DNA of 64,000 nucleotides, taken from NCBI GenBank assembly GCA_019422105.1, contig JAHZDZ010000002.1, forward strand, positions 186,001 through 250,000, read 5' to 3'. A program made the translations under genes and the position numbers. Shown here in pieces: positions 49,694 through 59,333 of this stretch (the stretch's first letter is position 1; each line of letters starts with the position of its first letter). This DNA is from Bacillota bacterium. GTDB lineage: Bacteria > Bacillota > Clostridia > Lachnospirales > Anaerotignaceae. The notes beneath the pieces are model-generated. The model ran no database searches. It saw only the letters and a program-made list of their open reading frames with translations, and had not been told where the DNA came from.

Positions 49694-52600
49694 ATGCAAA
49701 GAGAGCTAGCGGTTAAAAAAATAGAGAACTTCTGTAGGATGCTGAGGGAGTTCAAATTCTTTTTTGTTGGGACAAAAACAATCAAGGAAGACATTGACCA
49801 ATTGGCTGATTTTACCTCCTCCCTGATGCCCGTGAAAATCATGTCTTTTATCAGAATGGATACAGAATATAGAATTTCGGAATCGGCTCATTGGAGCGAA
49901 AATGATTGCTATTCAGATGCCTTTTTTGCAAGTTTAGAACTGAAATATTATGGAGCCGTACAAAAAATGTACGATAGGGGAGGTATGCCGGAGGATAGTG
50001 CGCTTGAGGAAATGCTGGGCTGCCTTGACATTTCCCCTGTGCCTGACTTTTATCCAACCGCCTTTCCCATAATCAATGACAGTGTGTTATTGGGGTTTGC
50101 CTTCTTTGGAAAGGATTGTGCTGAGGGAAGATGGAGCGGGGAGGAAAAGAAGCTGTTGAATATGCTTGTCACCATATTGGGCATAGCCTTTGCAAATGAC
50201 AGAACAAAGGAGCTTCATAGCCTGTACAGCTTTGTGTTTGAGGCAATGATGGATTCTATCCATTCCAGTGTATATATTACGGATGTGGAAACGGATGAAA
50301 TCCTTTTTATGAACAGGGAAATGAAGAGTCAGTTTCACCTCAAGGCTCCTGAGGGAAAGGTTTGCTGGAGGGTACTGCAAAGGGGTATGACAAAGCGGTG
50401 TGAGTTCTGTCCGGTGAAATTGCTTTTAGAGGATAAATCCGATCGCCCTTCCTTTAAGTGGGAGGAGGTAAATTCCGTAACGGGCAGAACCTATGAAAAT
50501 TATGATTCTCTTATACAGTGGACAGACGGCAGGCTTGTACATTTGCAGCATTCTATTGATATTACGGATGTAAAGGTATTAAGCCGCAGTGCCAATACGG
50601 ACGCTATGACAGGAGTGTTAAACCGCCGGGCCGGTGAGAGGGCACTGGAGGAATTAATGAAAAGGGGAAAAACAGAGCATTCTCTTGTGACGGTTTGTCT
50701 TTATGATGTGAATATGCTGAAAGAAATTAATGACAATTTCGGACATCTGGCAGGTGATAAAGCAATTTGCCGTGTTGCGGACAGTGTGAGAGAGCAGATG
50801 GAAGAGCCTGATTTTTTATTCCGTCTCAGCAGTGATGAGTTTATGGCTGTTTTTTATAACTGCAGCCGTGTTAACGCTGAAAGAAAAATGAGAGAGGTTT
50901 CGAAAAGGCTGGGAGAAGAGGAGGAAAAGGGAGGACTTCCCTATGAACTGAGTTTTAGCTATGGAATGCTGGAGCTTGATTGGGGGCAGCCGCTGCCGTT
51001 TCTTGATATTTTGAATCGGGCAGACGAAAAAATGTACGAGCAAAAAAGGCGGTTTCACGTTTTACAGGCGGAGCGCAAAAATGCCAAAAAGACAAAAGAG
51101 ATGCATACGTTGAAGGAGTTTACTTATAATTCTGATTTGCTGTATTCTGCTCTAGTGGACAGTACGGATGACTATCTTTATGTCTGCAATATGAAAACAA
51201 ATACCTTCCGGTATCCCAAAGCCATGGTGGAGGAATTTGACCTGCCGGAGGAGATTATTGAAAATGCGGCGGCAGTCTGGGGCGCAAGGGTGCATGAAAG
51301 GGATAAAATGGCTTTTTTGGAATCCAATCAGGAGATTACGGATGGAAGGACGCAAAGCCACTGTGTGGAGTACCGGGCTAAAAACCGAAAGGGGGAATGG
51401 GTCTGGCTGAGGTGCAGGGGGCATCTGGAGCTGGATCAGGACGGGGAGCCGGAATTGTTTGCGGGTTTTATTACGAACCTTGGCAAAAAAAATAAGATTG
51501 ATCATATGACAGGGCTGTTCAATAAGCTGGTTTTTGAAGAAGAGATAAAAAGGCAGATGGAGAACAGGCCGTCGGACAGCATAGGTATTATGGTTTTTGG
51601 CATTGATGACTTTCGGCATGTAAATGATCTGTATGACCGAAGCTTTGGGGACGAGGTAATCCGCATTACGTCGCAAAAAATGCAGGCGTTTCTTCCTCAT
51701 AACGCTTCCATCTACCGTTTGGACAGTGATGAGTTTGGCGTGGTTATGCCAAATGCGGAAAAAAAGGATTTGCAGAAATATTACAATGCCATACGCAATG
51801 AGTTTAAATATCAGCAGGAGTATGACGGTAAAAAATACTACTGTACGCTCTCGGCGGGCTGTGTTTTTTATCCCGAGGATGGAACGCAGTACGCTCTTTT
51901 AATGAAGTATGCCGGTTACAGTCTGGAATTTTCAAAAAGCAGCGGAAAAAACTGCGTTACATTTTTTTCAAAAAACATATTGCTCAAAAAAGAGCGTTCT
52001 CTGGAAATTACGGAGCTTTTGAGGGAAAGTCTGGAAAACAATTTTAAGGATTTCAAGCTGTACTATCAGCCCCAGGTGCGTGCGTCTGATGGGAAAATAA
52101 TAGGTGCGGAGGCGCTGGCCAGGTGGAGCTGCCCAAAATACGGAGCGGTTTCGCCAATGGAGTTTATCCCTTTGCTTGAGGAAAGCGGCCTGATTATACC
52201 TGTTGGGAAATGGCTGTTTGAGCAGGCCGTGAAGCAGTGCGCCGAGTGGGTTAAAATAAAACCTGATTTTACCATGAGTATCAATCTTTCCTACTTACAG
52301 CTGAAGGATGAGTCATTTTTACAGTTTATAAAGGAGCTTCTTGGCTATGAGGGCATTGGGGCGGAAAATATTATCGTAGAGCTTACGGAAAGTTATCTGG
52401 CGCAGAGCGGCTCTTCTGTACAAAGCATTTTCCGTGAGCTCAGGCAGATGGGAATTCGGATAGCAATGGATGATTTTGGCACAGGATACTCTTCCCTGGA
52501 AATACTGAAGCAGTCACCATCTGATATTGTTAAAATCGACAAAACCTTCATCAAGGATATTAAAAACAGCAATTTTGACGCAACGTTTATCCGCTTTATT

Positions 52601-52768
52601 GTAGAGCTGTGCCATGATGTGAATATCAGGGTATGCCTTGAGGGTGTGGAAACACAGGATGAATATACGATTGTACACAGTATGAATCTGGATATGATAC
52701 AGGGCTATTTGTTTGGACGTCCCGTCAGCGGCATGGATTTTTATCGGCAGTATTTAAAGGATGTATAA
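49694..52768 (+). CDS. Multidomain c-di-GMP protein: GAF-like/PAS/GGDEF/PAS/GGDEF/EAL
   Basis: This cytoplasmic protein of about 1024 residues has no membrane segment. Domains: GAF-like (about 20-165); PAS with a CEFC pair (about 175-290); GGDEF with SSDEF (about 378); PAS (about 475-605); second GGDEF with DSDEF (about 676); EAL (about 770-1015) with EALAR, NLSYLQL, ELTES, MDDFGTGYSS and EGVET intact. Both GGDEF signatures have lost the first two glycines, so cyclase activity is doubtful. The EAL domain looks able to hydrolyse c-di-GMP. ATG 49694 is about nine bases after GGGGG; ATG 49685 abuts it. Confidence 0.9.
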   Translation: MQRELAVKKIENFCRMLREFKFFFVGTKTIKEDIDQLADFTSSLMPVKIMSFIRMDTEYRISESAHWSENDCYSDAFFASLELKYYGAVQKMYDRGGMPEDSALEEMLGCLDISPVPDFYPTAFPIINDSVLLGFAFFGKDCAEGRWSGEEKKLLNMLVTILGIAFANDRTKELHSLYSFVFEAMMDSIHSSVYITDVETDEILFMNREMKSQFHLKAPEGKVCWRVLQRGMTKRCEFCPVKLLLEDKSDRPSFKWEEVNSVTGRTYENYDSLIQWTDGRLVHLQHSIDITDVKVLSRSANTDAMTGVLNRRAGERALEELMKRGKTEHSLVTVCLYDVNMLKEINDNFGHLAGDKAICRVADSVREQMEEPDFLFRLSSDEFMAVFYNCSRVNAERKMREVSKRLGEEEEKGGLPYELSFSYGMLELDWGQPLPFLDILNRADEKMYEQKRRFHVLQAERKNAKKTKEMHTLKEFTYNSDLLYSALVDSTDDYLYVCNMKTNTFRYPKAMVEEFDLPEEIIENAAAVWGARVHERDKMAFLESNQEITDGRTQSHCVEYRAKNRKGEWVWLRCRGHLELDQDGEPELFAGFITNLGKKNKIDHMTGLFNKLVFEEEIKRQMENRPSDSIGIMVFGIDDFRHVNDLYDRSFGDEVIRITSQKMQAFLPHNASIYRLDSDEFGVVMPNAEKKDLQKYYNAIRNEFKYQQEYDGKKYYCTLSAGCVFYPEDGTQYALLMKYAGYSLEFSKSSGKNCVTFFSKNILLKKERSLEITELLRESLENNFKDFKLYYQPQVRASDGKIIGAEALARWSCPKYGAVSPMEFIPLLEESGLIIPVGKWLFEQAVKQCAEWVKIKPDFTMSINLSYLQLKDESFLQFIKELLGYEGIGAENIIVELTESYLAQSGSSVQSIFRELRQMGIRIAMDDFGTGYSSLEILKQSPSDIVKIDKTFIKDIKNSNFDATFIRFIVELCHDVNIRVCLEGVETQDEYTIVHSMNLDMIQGYLFGRPVSGMDFYRQYLKDV

Positions 52769-52794
52769 AAACGGATTTGAAATGAGGTATAAAT

Positions 52795-53895
52795 ATGGTA
52801 GTTACCTGTCACATATTAATCGTCCTTGAAATGGTTGGGGTGAATTTGCTGACGTTTCATACGTGTTCAAAAAAGAAATATGGGAATGGCAGGATACTGC
52901 TTGTCTTGAGCCTGTTTACGGTTTTTTTGACGGCTGTGGCTCTTTCTTTGCTTATGAAGCTGCGTTTTTACGGAAATGGCAACGGACTGTTTGTGCTGAT
53001 TGGCTTTCTGTATTTAATCCCTTTAAAGTATTTGTATGAGGAAAGCCTGTACAGGATTTTTATTGTGATGTGCTCGGCATGGATCTATACAATGCTGGCC
53101 TTTTCCGTATCGGTGCATATTGGGAAGCTTCTTCCGCCCGCATATTTTGCTGCTGCCGCGCTTATTGTGCAAAGCCTTTTATATCTTTTGACACTCCGTA
53201 GCTTTCTTGGGTTTGTCAGAAAGAAATTTATCTATGTATTGCAGAATATACCGCAAAGCATAAAGGGGTATTTACAGGCAATGAGTCTAATGTGGTTTGC
53301 TACGGCTATCGTGGTTAATTTTGCCTTTATTATGGACAGAAACAGTGTGCCGAAAATAATTGCCCTTTGCTGCCTCGCGGTGAATGCGGCCTTAAGCTTT
53401 TACATGATTTATGTGGTGGTGAAAAGCTCAAAGAGCATTGAAACGCTGCAAAAAACCGTTTATACGGATTATCTGACGGAACTGCCAAACAGGGGAAAGC
53501 TGATGGAGGATATTCTTTCAAAGATTGAAAATGACAGTCCGTTTTTTATATTGTTTATGGATTTGAACCAATTCAAGTCTGTCAACGACAAATATGGACA
53601 CCATGTTGGAGATGAGTATCTGAAGGATTTTGCCCTTAGCTGCTGCCGTGTATTGAGCTGCCATTCAAGGCTTTACAGGATTTCGGGAGACGAGTTTGTG
53701 GTGCTGAGTGCCGAGAAGGACGAGGAGAGCCTTATTCAAGGGATAAGGGGAATGAAATGGATGGGAAAGAGTGAATTTTTGGGCGTCAGTATAGGCGTGT
53801 CCGGATATCCCAAGGATTCTTCAGAATTGGACGAATTAATTCGAATCGCGGACAATAGGATGTATGAGGATAAAAGAAACCGCCGTAAATCCTAG
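52795..53895 (+). CDS. Membrane diguanylate cyclase (GGDEF)
   Basis: This 366-residue protein has a membrane part with about six helices in residues 1-205 and a C-terminal GGDEF domain (about 215-366). The domain has FMDLNQFKSVNDKYGHHVGD and the signature RISGDEFVV (SGDEF, a variant often active). An allosteric inhibitory-site RxxD is not obvious. It makes c-di-GMP from two GTP in response to a membrane-sensed signal. It lies 26 bases after the EAL protein, so the two probably form a maker-breaker operon. Ribosome site GAGGT. Confidence 0.9.
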   Translation: MVVTCHILIVLEMVGVNLLTFHTCSKKKYGNGRILLVLSLFTVFLTAVALSLLMKLRFYGNGNGLFVLIGFLYLIPLKYLYEESLYRIFIVMCSAWIYTMLAFSVSVHIGKLLPPAYFAAAALIVQSLLYLLTLRSFLGFVRKKFIYVLQNIPQSIKGYLQAMSLMWFATAIVVNFAFIMDRNSVPKIIALCCLAVNAALSFYMIYVVVKSSKSIETLQKTVYTDYLTELPNRGKLMEDILSKIENDSPFFILFMDLNQFKSVNDKYGHHVGDEYLKDFALSCCRVLSCHSRLYRISGDEFVVLSAEKDEESLIQGIRGMKWMGKSEFLGVSIGVSGYPKDSSELDELIRIADNRMYEDKRNRRKS

Positions 53896-54006
53896 CTTGA
53901 TGTAATTGAGCGGTTTTTTGGTCTTATTATATTATTGTGACAGCGCAGAGTTATTCATGAGGGAAGCCTGATGAGCAGTTGGTGTGATAAATAAGAAGAA
54001 AAGAAA

Positions 54007-54124
54007 GCCTGATTTAACGGTCAGTGTCTCGAGAAAACATTGATACAGAGAAAACTTGATGAATCAAGCTTTCTCTGCTTATTGGAATCCCATTGTTTTC
54101 TTCAGACAAGCCGTCTTATCAGGC
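54007..54124. repeat. Terminator hairpin split by a 100-base palindromic insert
   Basis: GCCTGATTT (54007-54015) and TTATCAGGC (54116-54124) are the two halves of the GCCTGATTTTATCAGGC hairpin seen intact at 14.6 kb. Between them are 100 bases with ACGG/CCGT-type ends. Inside is a strong inner stem at 54046-54077 (CAGAGAAA..CTTGAT against ATCAAG..TTTCTCTG). TTTTTT follows, so it may still terminate transcription. Confidence 0.6.
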
Positions 54125-54307
54125 TTTTTTATTGGAACGATATCGTTTTGTTTTTTCTATGCATACGCCGCGGGGCATCTGCCTAAAAAAGTCAATCTGA
54201 CTTATCCGTAAGCAGACAGCCGTAACAGACTCTCCTTAATTGCAGCCATTGGCATACTCCGTTACGGTCTATTCTGATAAGCCTTGCCGCAGAGCGCTTT
54301 TATCCTG
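54125..54307. other. Intergenic stretch with nothing recognised
   Basis: No gene is supported. AAAAAGTCAA..TGAC..TATC..TAAGCAGAC at 54185-54220 resembles 36964-36996, a possible short shared repeat. Confidence 0.35.
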
Positions 54308-55660
54308 TTACCAGCCCTTGATTTCGTCGTATACATGATCCCCTATTTCATTGTTGAGATATTTTTGAATGGAACGATCAATGATGTCAATGGCTTTGTC
54401 TATCTGTTCCTTTGTGATTACCAGAGGCGGCTGTATCCGCAATACGCTTTCGCCAAGGTATATCATGACAAGACCTTCCTTCATGGCATTGTAACATACC
54501 TTTAAGGTTGCATCAAAATTCTTTTCTCTTGTCTCGCGGTCCTTTACAAAATCGACGGCGACGGAAAGGCCCATTCCTCTTACATCTCCGATGATGTCAT
54601 ATTTATCCTTCAGCACATTGAGCTTTTCAACAATGTAGCTGCCCATTTCCTGACAGTGCTCCAAAATATGGTCACGCTCTATAATTTCAAACATTTTTAA
54701 GGATGCAACACAGCCTGCGGAATAGCCTGCCAGCGTAAATACATGGCCTGGAGACTCCAGTGAGTCCATTATTTCCTTTCTTCCGATAACAGCGCCTACA
54801 GGAAGACCTGCGCCAAGAGATTTGCCCATTACGATAAGATCCGGCTCAACGCCAAAATTTTCGATACCAAACCATTTTCCTGTTCTGCCCACCGCCTGCT
54901 GAATTTCATCTACGACAAACAAAATACCGTGATCTTCACAGAGCTTTTTCAAAGCCTTAACGTATGCAGCAGGAGGAATAATAAGTCCCGCATCACCCGC
55001 TATAGGCTCAAAGAAAAGTGCCGCAACCTCCTCAGCGGGAAGGTAATGCTTGAAAGCATATTCAATTTCTTCCAGACATTTCTGCCAGTTTTCCTCAGGA
55101 TTGCTGCCATATTTGCAGCGAAAGCTGTCAGGGTAGGAGAAATGGTATACATCAGGAAGACGTCCGATACTTTTAACCATGTTAAGACTCAGGGCCGACA
55201 CGGAAATGGCGCCAAAGGTACTTCCGTGGTAGGATTCGCTGAAGGAAATCAGCTTTGTCCTTTTTGTGTAAGCCTTAGCAAGCTTGATAGCGCCGTCAAT
55301 GGAAGCGGAACCGGTCATGGAAAACATGACTTTTTTTTCACCGCTGATGGGGGCGATGGATACCAGTTTTTTTGCAAGCTCAACTGGCTCCTTTACATTA
55401 AAATAGGCCATAACATACTGGCTTAAGTTTTCCATCTGGTTTTTAACCGCCTCGGCAATCTCCTTATTGCCATGGCCGATATTCATGGAGGAGGCGCTGG
55501 CAAGGAAATCAATATATTCCTTTCCGTCATAATCATATAAAAGAGCGCCATCGCCCTTTTCAAAAGCGATAGGAAGATAGGGGATTTTCTGGCACTTGGC
55601 TATGTACTTTGCTTCGTCCTCACTAATCAGCTGGCTCATATCTTTTTTTTCTGTACTCAT
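54308..55660 (-). CDS. Class III PLP aminotransferase-fold enzyme, isoleucine 2-epimerase-like
   Basis: This 450-residue fold-type I PLP enzyme has pyridoxal lysine in VMGKSLGAGLPVGAV (about 275) and the cofactor aspartate in FVVDEIQQAVGRTGKW. As I recall the Lactobacillus isoleucine 2-epimerase sequence, several stretches match it closely: ASASSMNIGHG, SYHGSTFGAISVSALSLNM, PDVYHFSYPDSFR and VLRIQPPLV. Epimerisation of branched-chain amino acids is therefore more likely than GABA or ornithine transamination, but a transaminase cannot be excluded. AAAGGTGAG precedes the start. Single gene. Confidence 0.85.
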   Translation of the reverse strand: MSTEKKDMSQLISEDEAKYIAKCQKIPYLPIAFEKGDGALLYDYDGKEYIDFLASASSMNIGHGNKEIAEAVKNQMENLSQYVMAYFNVKEPVELAKKLVSIAPISGEKKVMFSMTGSASIDGAIKLAKAYTKRTKLISFSESYHGSTFGAISVSALSLNMVKSIGRLPDVYHFSYPDSFRCKYGSNPEENWQKCLEEIEYAFKHYLPAEEVAALFFEPIAGDAGLIIPPAAYVKALKKLCEDHGILFVVDEIQQAVGRTGKWFGIENFGVEPDLIVMGKSLGAGLPVGAVIGRKEIMDSLESPGHVFTLAGYSAGCVASLKMFEIIERDHILEHCQEMGSYIVEKLNVLKDKYDIIGDVRGMGLSVAVDFVKDRETREKNFDATLKVCYNAMKEGLVMIYLGESVLRIQPPLVITKEQIDKAIDIIDRSIQKYLNNEIGDHVYDEIKGW

Positions 55661-55888
55661 TGGAAACTCACCTTTTTCTTAGTTTTATAGTTGTTACTTT
55701 ATCTAAAATATATATTTTTTTTATTTTAATGTCAATGTATTTTGAGAATAAAGGCTATGTTTTTTGTTTTGCTGTCGAAAATACGGAATAGCCTTATACG
55801 GGCAGTTAATTTCGGAAGAATACAGGCAGTTTTGAGAATGGGTAACTGACGATCTTTTACGGAAGTAATCATTTTTTTAGACCTGAAT

Positions 55889-56365
55889 TCAGAATGATCC
55901 AAATGGGACTTCCGATTGGCATTCATTACATTTCATACTGAAAAATACATTCTCCTTTTTTTCAAGAAATCCATTTGTTTTATAAAACTGATATGCAAGG
56001 GCTGTCCGATTGGTTCGCAGAGATATTTCTTTATAATTGTTTTCCTGTGAGTATTTTTTTATCAGCCGGATAAAGGCCGAGCCGGCTCCCATTCCCTGAT
56101 GGGAGGGACTGATACACAAATCGTCAATACAATATTCTATTCCGTCAAACCAATGCTTTAACCTGCCCAATGACAATCCGACCAGATTATTTTCATCATA
56201 TAAGCCCAAAGCCAATGAATTGGCGTTTCCAACAATATCCCTAATATATAGACGAAAAACATTCTCATCCTCCCAATTATCATTCCATGGCGCAGAGGTG
56301 AATGCGTCTTTGATTATTTCCATCATTTCTTTTTCATTGTGAAGATTCAAAACTCTGATTTTCAT
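55889..56365 (-). CDS. GNAT-family N-acetyltransferase
   Basis: This protein of about 158 residues shows the GNAT layout. The LCISPSHQGMGAGSAFIRLI segment (about 88-107) is the acetyl-CoA pyrophosphate loop (Q-x-x-G-x-G/A). RTNRTALAYQFYKTNGF follows as motif B. The end CNECQSEVPFG carries two cysteines. ATG 56365 is chosen as the natural family start with AAAGGAG upstream. Acceptor is unknown. Single gene. Confidence 0.88.
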   Translation of the reverse strand: MKIRVLNLHNEKEMMEIIKDAFTSAPWNDNWEDENVFRLYIRDIVGNANSLALGLYDENNLVGLSLGRLKHWFDGIEYCIDDLCISPSHQGMGAGSAFIRLIKKYSQENNYKEISLRTNRTALAYQFYKTNGFLEKKENVFFSMKCNECQSEVPFGSF

Positions 56366-56397
56366 TCCTGCAATTTCTCCTTTATCAATACAGTACA

Positions 56398-56647
56398 AAA
56401 AAACAGCCAGACTAAATAATAGCCTGACTGTTGGCAGGTGCTCACCTGTGCCTACAATATACCCAATTTTACTTTGGCTGTCAATATAGATGTCTGGCTA
56501 ACCGGAGGAAGTCATAAACAGTTTCTATTTTGCCTGCATTATTCCTTTAAAGCATATGGCATGGAAAACTGACGAAGTTTCATGTTATCCTTACCAGAAT
56601 TTGCTGTCCATGCTATCCATAATATGCTATAATGTAATTTAAAAGTT
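56398..56647. promoter_or_regulatory. Intergenic region with hairpin and extended minus-10 promoter
   Basis: An imperfect palindrome AACAGcCAGaCTA/TAGcCTGaCTGTT lies at about 56401-56432. TGcTATAAT at 56625-56633 is an extended minus-10 element for the PAS-GGDEF gene. No c-di-GMP riboswitch was found. Confidence 0.5.
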
Positions 56648-56701
56648 ATGTACGGACGTGTATACTTCTATGGAAGCGATGAGAGAAAGGTATGCGGTAT
56701 T

Positions 56702-59299
56702 ATGCATGAGTATGAGATGAATTTATATATTCCTCTGACAGTCAGAATATTGGACGGAAAAGGAATATTTACAGGGGACAACCTGTGCTTTTTTACTGTT
56801 TTAGGATATAAGCCGCAGGAAATAGAAGATAGCTTTCAAAATGATTTTTTCCGTATGGTTTATGACCGCGGCAGCAGCTTAAGTCCGGCGGGACTTCAGC
56901 TTTTGGCGGCAAGTGACGGCAAAATAGAGAGGATTTTGGATTTTGCCGACAGAAACGGCAGGAAAGTGCCTTTTTTATTATGCGGATATGTGGTGGATAC
57001 CATCGGGCAGGGGAAAGTGCTCTATGCTTTTTTGTTTGACAAGGATGTATATGAAGGGATGCGGGAAAGAGGTCCTATTGACAGCAGGGGCCTGTATACG
57101 TTTATTTCCAATCTGCCCGGCGGTCTATTTGCTGCCGATTTGGAGAACGGCCATGCGTTAAAATATATCAGCGAAGGCATGCTTTCTATAATAGGCTGTA
57201 CGAAGGAACAGTTTGAGGATAAATACGGCAACGACATCAGAAGGCTTATATACAGTGAAGACAGGAAACGATGTGTGTCTGACCTGAACAACGATACCAT
57301 GGAAAATCAAAGGTTTGAATGCCGTATTGTCTCCTTTGACGGCACTGTGAAATGGGTTTTATGCAATAGGCAGGCGGTGCGCGGCGTTAACGGAAAGCTT
57401 TATATCTATGTGACTGTGTTTGATGTCACACAGATACATGATACAAGGGATGCGCTTGAAAAAACCTATGTCAGTATGAATCATCTGCTCAACAGTATAC
57501 CGGGAGGCGTTGCGCAGTATGAGGTGAGCCCAAAAAGCGGAGAGATAAGACTAATCTATGCTTCGGAGGGTTTTTACAGACTTCTGGCTACAAGTAAAGA
57601 GGAGTACACAATACGCAAGAAGGAGGACGCAAATTATTTTGTCTGTTCTGAGGACAAAAATGCTGTCCTTACAAGTATGAAGGCTCAAAGCCTTAAGGGA
57701 AACACACTGCGCGGACAATTTTGTCTGAAACGCAGGGACGGCGCCGCCGTATGGATTTCAGTTGACGGCAACAAAACTGTTTCATCCGACGGCACTGAGA
57801 ATTATTACTGTGTTTTTCTGGATATTACGGATTTAAAGAAAACGGAGGAGGCCCTGGAGTACGAAAAAAAGCGTTACCAGTTGTTTTTGAGCTGTACTGA
57901 CAACATTACATATGAATATGATTATTGCAGCGATACACTGACTACTGTTGACAGGAACAGGAAATCAGAAGAAGGTATTACCAGAGTGATAAGGGGCTAT
58001 AGGAAGGGGCTGAAGGAAAACGACAGCATATTTGAGGAGGACAAAAAGCTGCTTATGCCCATGTTCGAGGGTTCTACGACAGACATTGGAGAGATAAGGT
58101 TAAAAACGCCTGATTCACGGGAAAGGTATCAATGGCATGAGATGAAGGGCAAGGTCATCAGAAACGATAAGGGAGTGCCTGTGACAGCTATCGGCGTGGT
58201 GCACAACATAGACGAGATAAAAAGGAAAACGGACAAACTGAAATATAAATCGGAGAGGGATTTGCTGACCAATCTGTTGAATAAGGTATCTGCTAATGCC
58301 AATGTAATTGATTATATCACAAATGAGGGGCGCAGCAGTGTTCATGCTATGATGATAGTGGATCTAGACAACTTTAAGGAAATCAATGACAGCTACGGAC
58401 ACCAGTTTGGTGATGCTGTTTTGGTTGGAATAGGACAAAACCTCTCTAAGCTTTTCAGAAGTACAGACATAGTGGGGCGTATCGGCGGCGACGAATTTCT
58501 TGTTTTTATGAAGGATGTGGTGGATGAATCCATTATCAGGGAAAAAGCGGATTTATTATGTCATATATTCAATACACAGGAGTTTGCGTCAATTATTAAA
58601 CTGAGTATATCAAGCAGTATCGGCATTTCTATGTACCCAGATGACGGAGTGGAATTTGACGAATTGTATCAAAAGGCGGATAATGCTTTATATGCTGCAA
58701 AAATGCAGGGAAAAAACTGTTATCGGTTTTATGACAATGGGCTGGAGGAACAGCGCTACTTTACGCAAAGGGGCGAAGGTCAAAAGCTTTCCGGCAATAA
58801 AAACTATGCGGTGATACGGGAATGCATACGAATTTTCTGCGATACGTCAAATGCTGTGGAGGCGGTTAACAGAGTTCTGGGCCTTGTCGGCCAGAATTAT
58901 TCGTTGAGCAGAGTATATGTCTTTGAGAACAGTCAGGACAATTTATATTGCAGCAATACATTTGAGTGGTGCGCGGAGGGGATTGAGTCCCAGAGGGATA
59001 ATCTTCAGAATTTTGCTTATGAGGATGTGGATGACTACCCTCATTATTTTGACCCCGTCAATCACATACTGTACTTTAACGATATAGAGTACATTAAAAC
59101 GTATTCCGCAAGCCTCTATGGGCTTCTTGCCCCGCAGAATATAAAGGCGATGCTTCAGGTGGCGATAATTGAGGAGGGGGCGTTCAGAGGCTTTATAGGC
59201 TTTGATTACTGTGATGAGCCGAGGCTTTGGACGAATGAGGAAATTGACGTACTGACTGCCCTGGCGTCCATGATTGAGATGAGGCTCAGGCTGCAATGA
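56702..59299 (+). CDS. Multi-PAS diguanylate cyclase with C-terminal GAF domain
   Basis: This cytoplasmic protein of about 865 residues has an N-terminal PAS-like segment and three further PAS domains (about 115-255, 260-385, 390-515). A GGDEF domain at about 530-685 has canonical GRIGGDEFLVF (about 594) and VDLDNFKEINDSYGHQFGD. A GAF-like domain (about 700-860) is at the C-terminus, an unusual place for a sensor. It is a probable active cyclase. I prefer ATG 56702, after GAAAGG; ATG 56648 has no ribosome site. Confidence 0.9.
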   Translation: MHEYEMNLYIPLTVRILDGKGIFTGDNLCFFTVLGYKPQEIEDSFQNDFFRMVYDRGSSLSPAGLQLLAASDGKIERILDFADRNGRKVPFLLCGYVVDTIGQGKVLYAFLFDKDVYEGMRERGPIDSRGLYTFISNLPGGLFAADLENGHALKYISEGMLSIIGCTKEQFEDKYGNDIRRLIYSEDRKRCVSDLNNDTMENQRFECRIVSFDGTVKWVLCNRQAVRGVNGKLYIYVTVFDVTQIHDTRDALEKTYVSMNHLLNSIPGGVAQYEVSPKSGEIRLIYASEGFYRLLATSKEEYTIRKKEDANYFVCSEDKNAVLTSMKAQSLKGNTLRGQFCLKRRDGAAVWISVDGNKTVSSDGTENYYCVFLDITDLKKTEEALEYEKKRYQLFLSCTDNITYEYDYCSDTLTTVDRNRKSEEGITRVIRGYRKGLKENDSIFEEDKKLLMPMFEGSTTDIGEIRLKTPDSRERYQWHEMKGKVIRNDKGVPVTAIGVVHNIDEIKRKTDKLKYKSERDLLTNLLNKVSANANVIDYITNEGRSSVHAMMIVDLDNFKEINDSYGHQFGDAVLVGIGQNLSKLFRSTDIVGRIGGDEFLVFMKDVVDESIIREKADLLCHIFNTQEFASIIKLSISSSIGISMYPDDGVEFDELYQKADNALYAAKMQGKNCYRFYDNGLEEQRYFTQRGEGQKLSGNKNYAVIRECIRIFCDTSNAVEAVNRVLGLVGQNYSLSRVYVFENSQDNLYCSNTFEWCAEGIESQRDNLQNFAYEDVDDYPHYFDPVNHILYFNDIEYIKTYSASLYGLLAPQNIKAMLQVAIIEEGAFRGFIGFDYCDEPRLWTNEEIDVLTALASMIEMRLRLQ

Positions 59300-59333
59300 A
59301 AAATAAAGGAAGGTTAAACAGGAGGAGAAGAGT

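Noticed and set aside
54308..55660. Annotation as 4-aminobutyrate or acetylornithine aminotransferase
   Set aside because: Sequence blocks fit the isoleucine 2-epimerase group better. Kept as a possible alternative in the entry.
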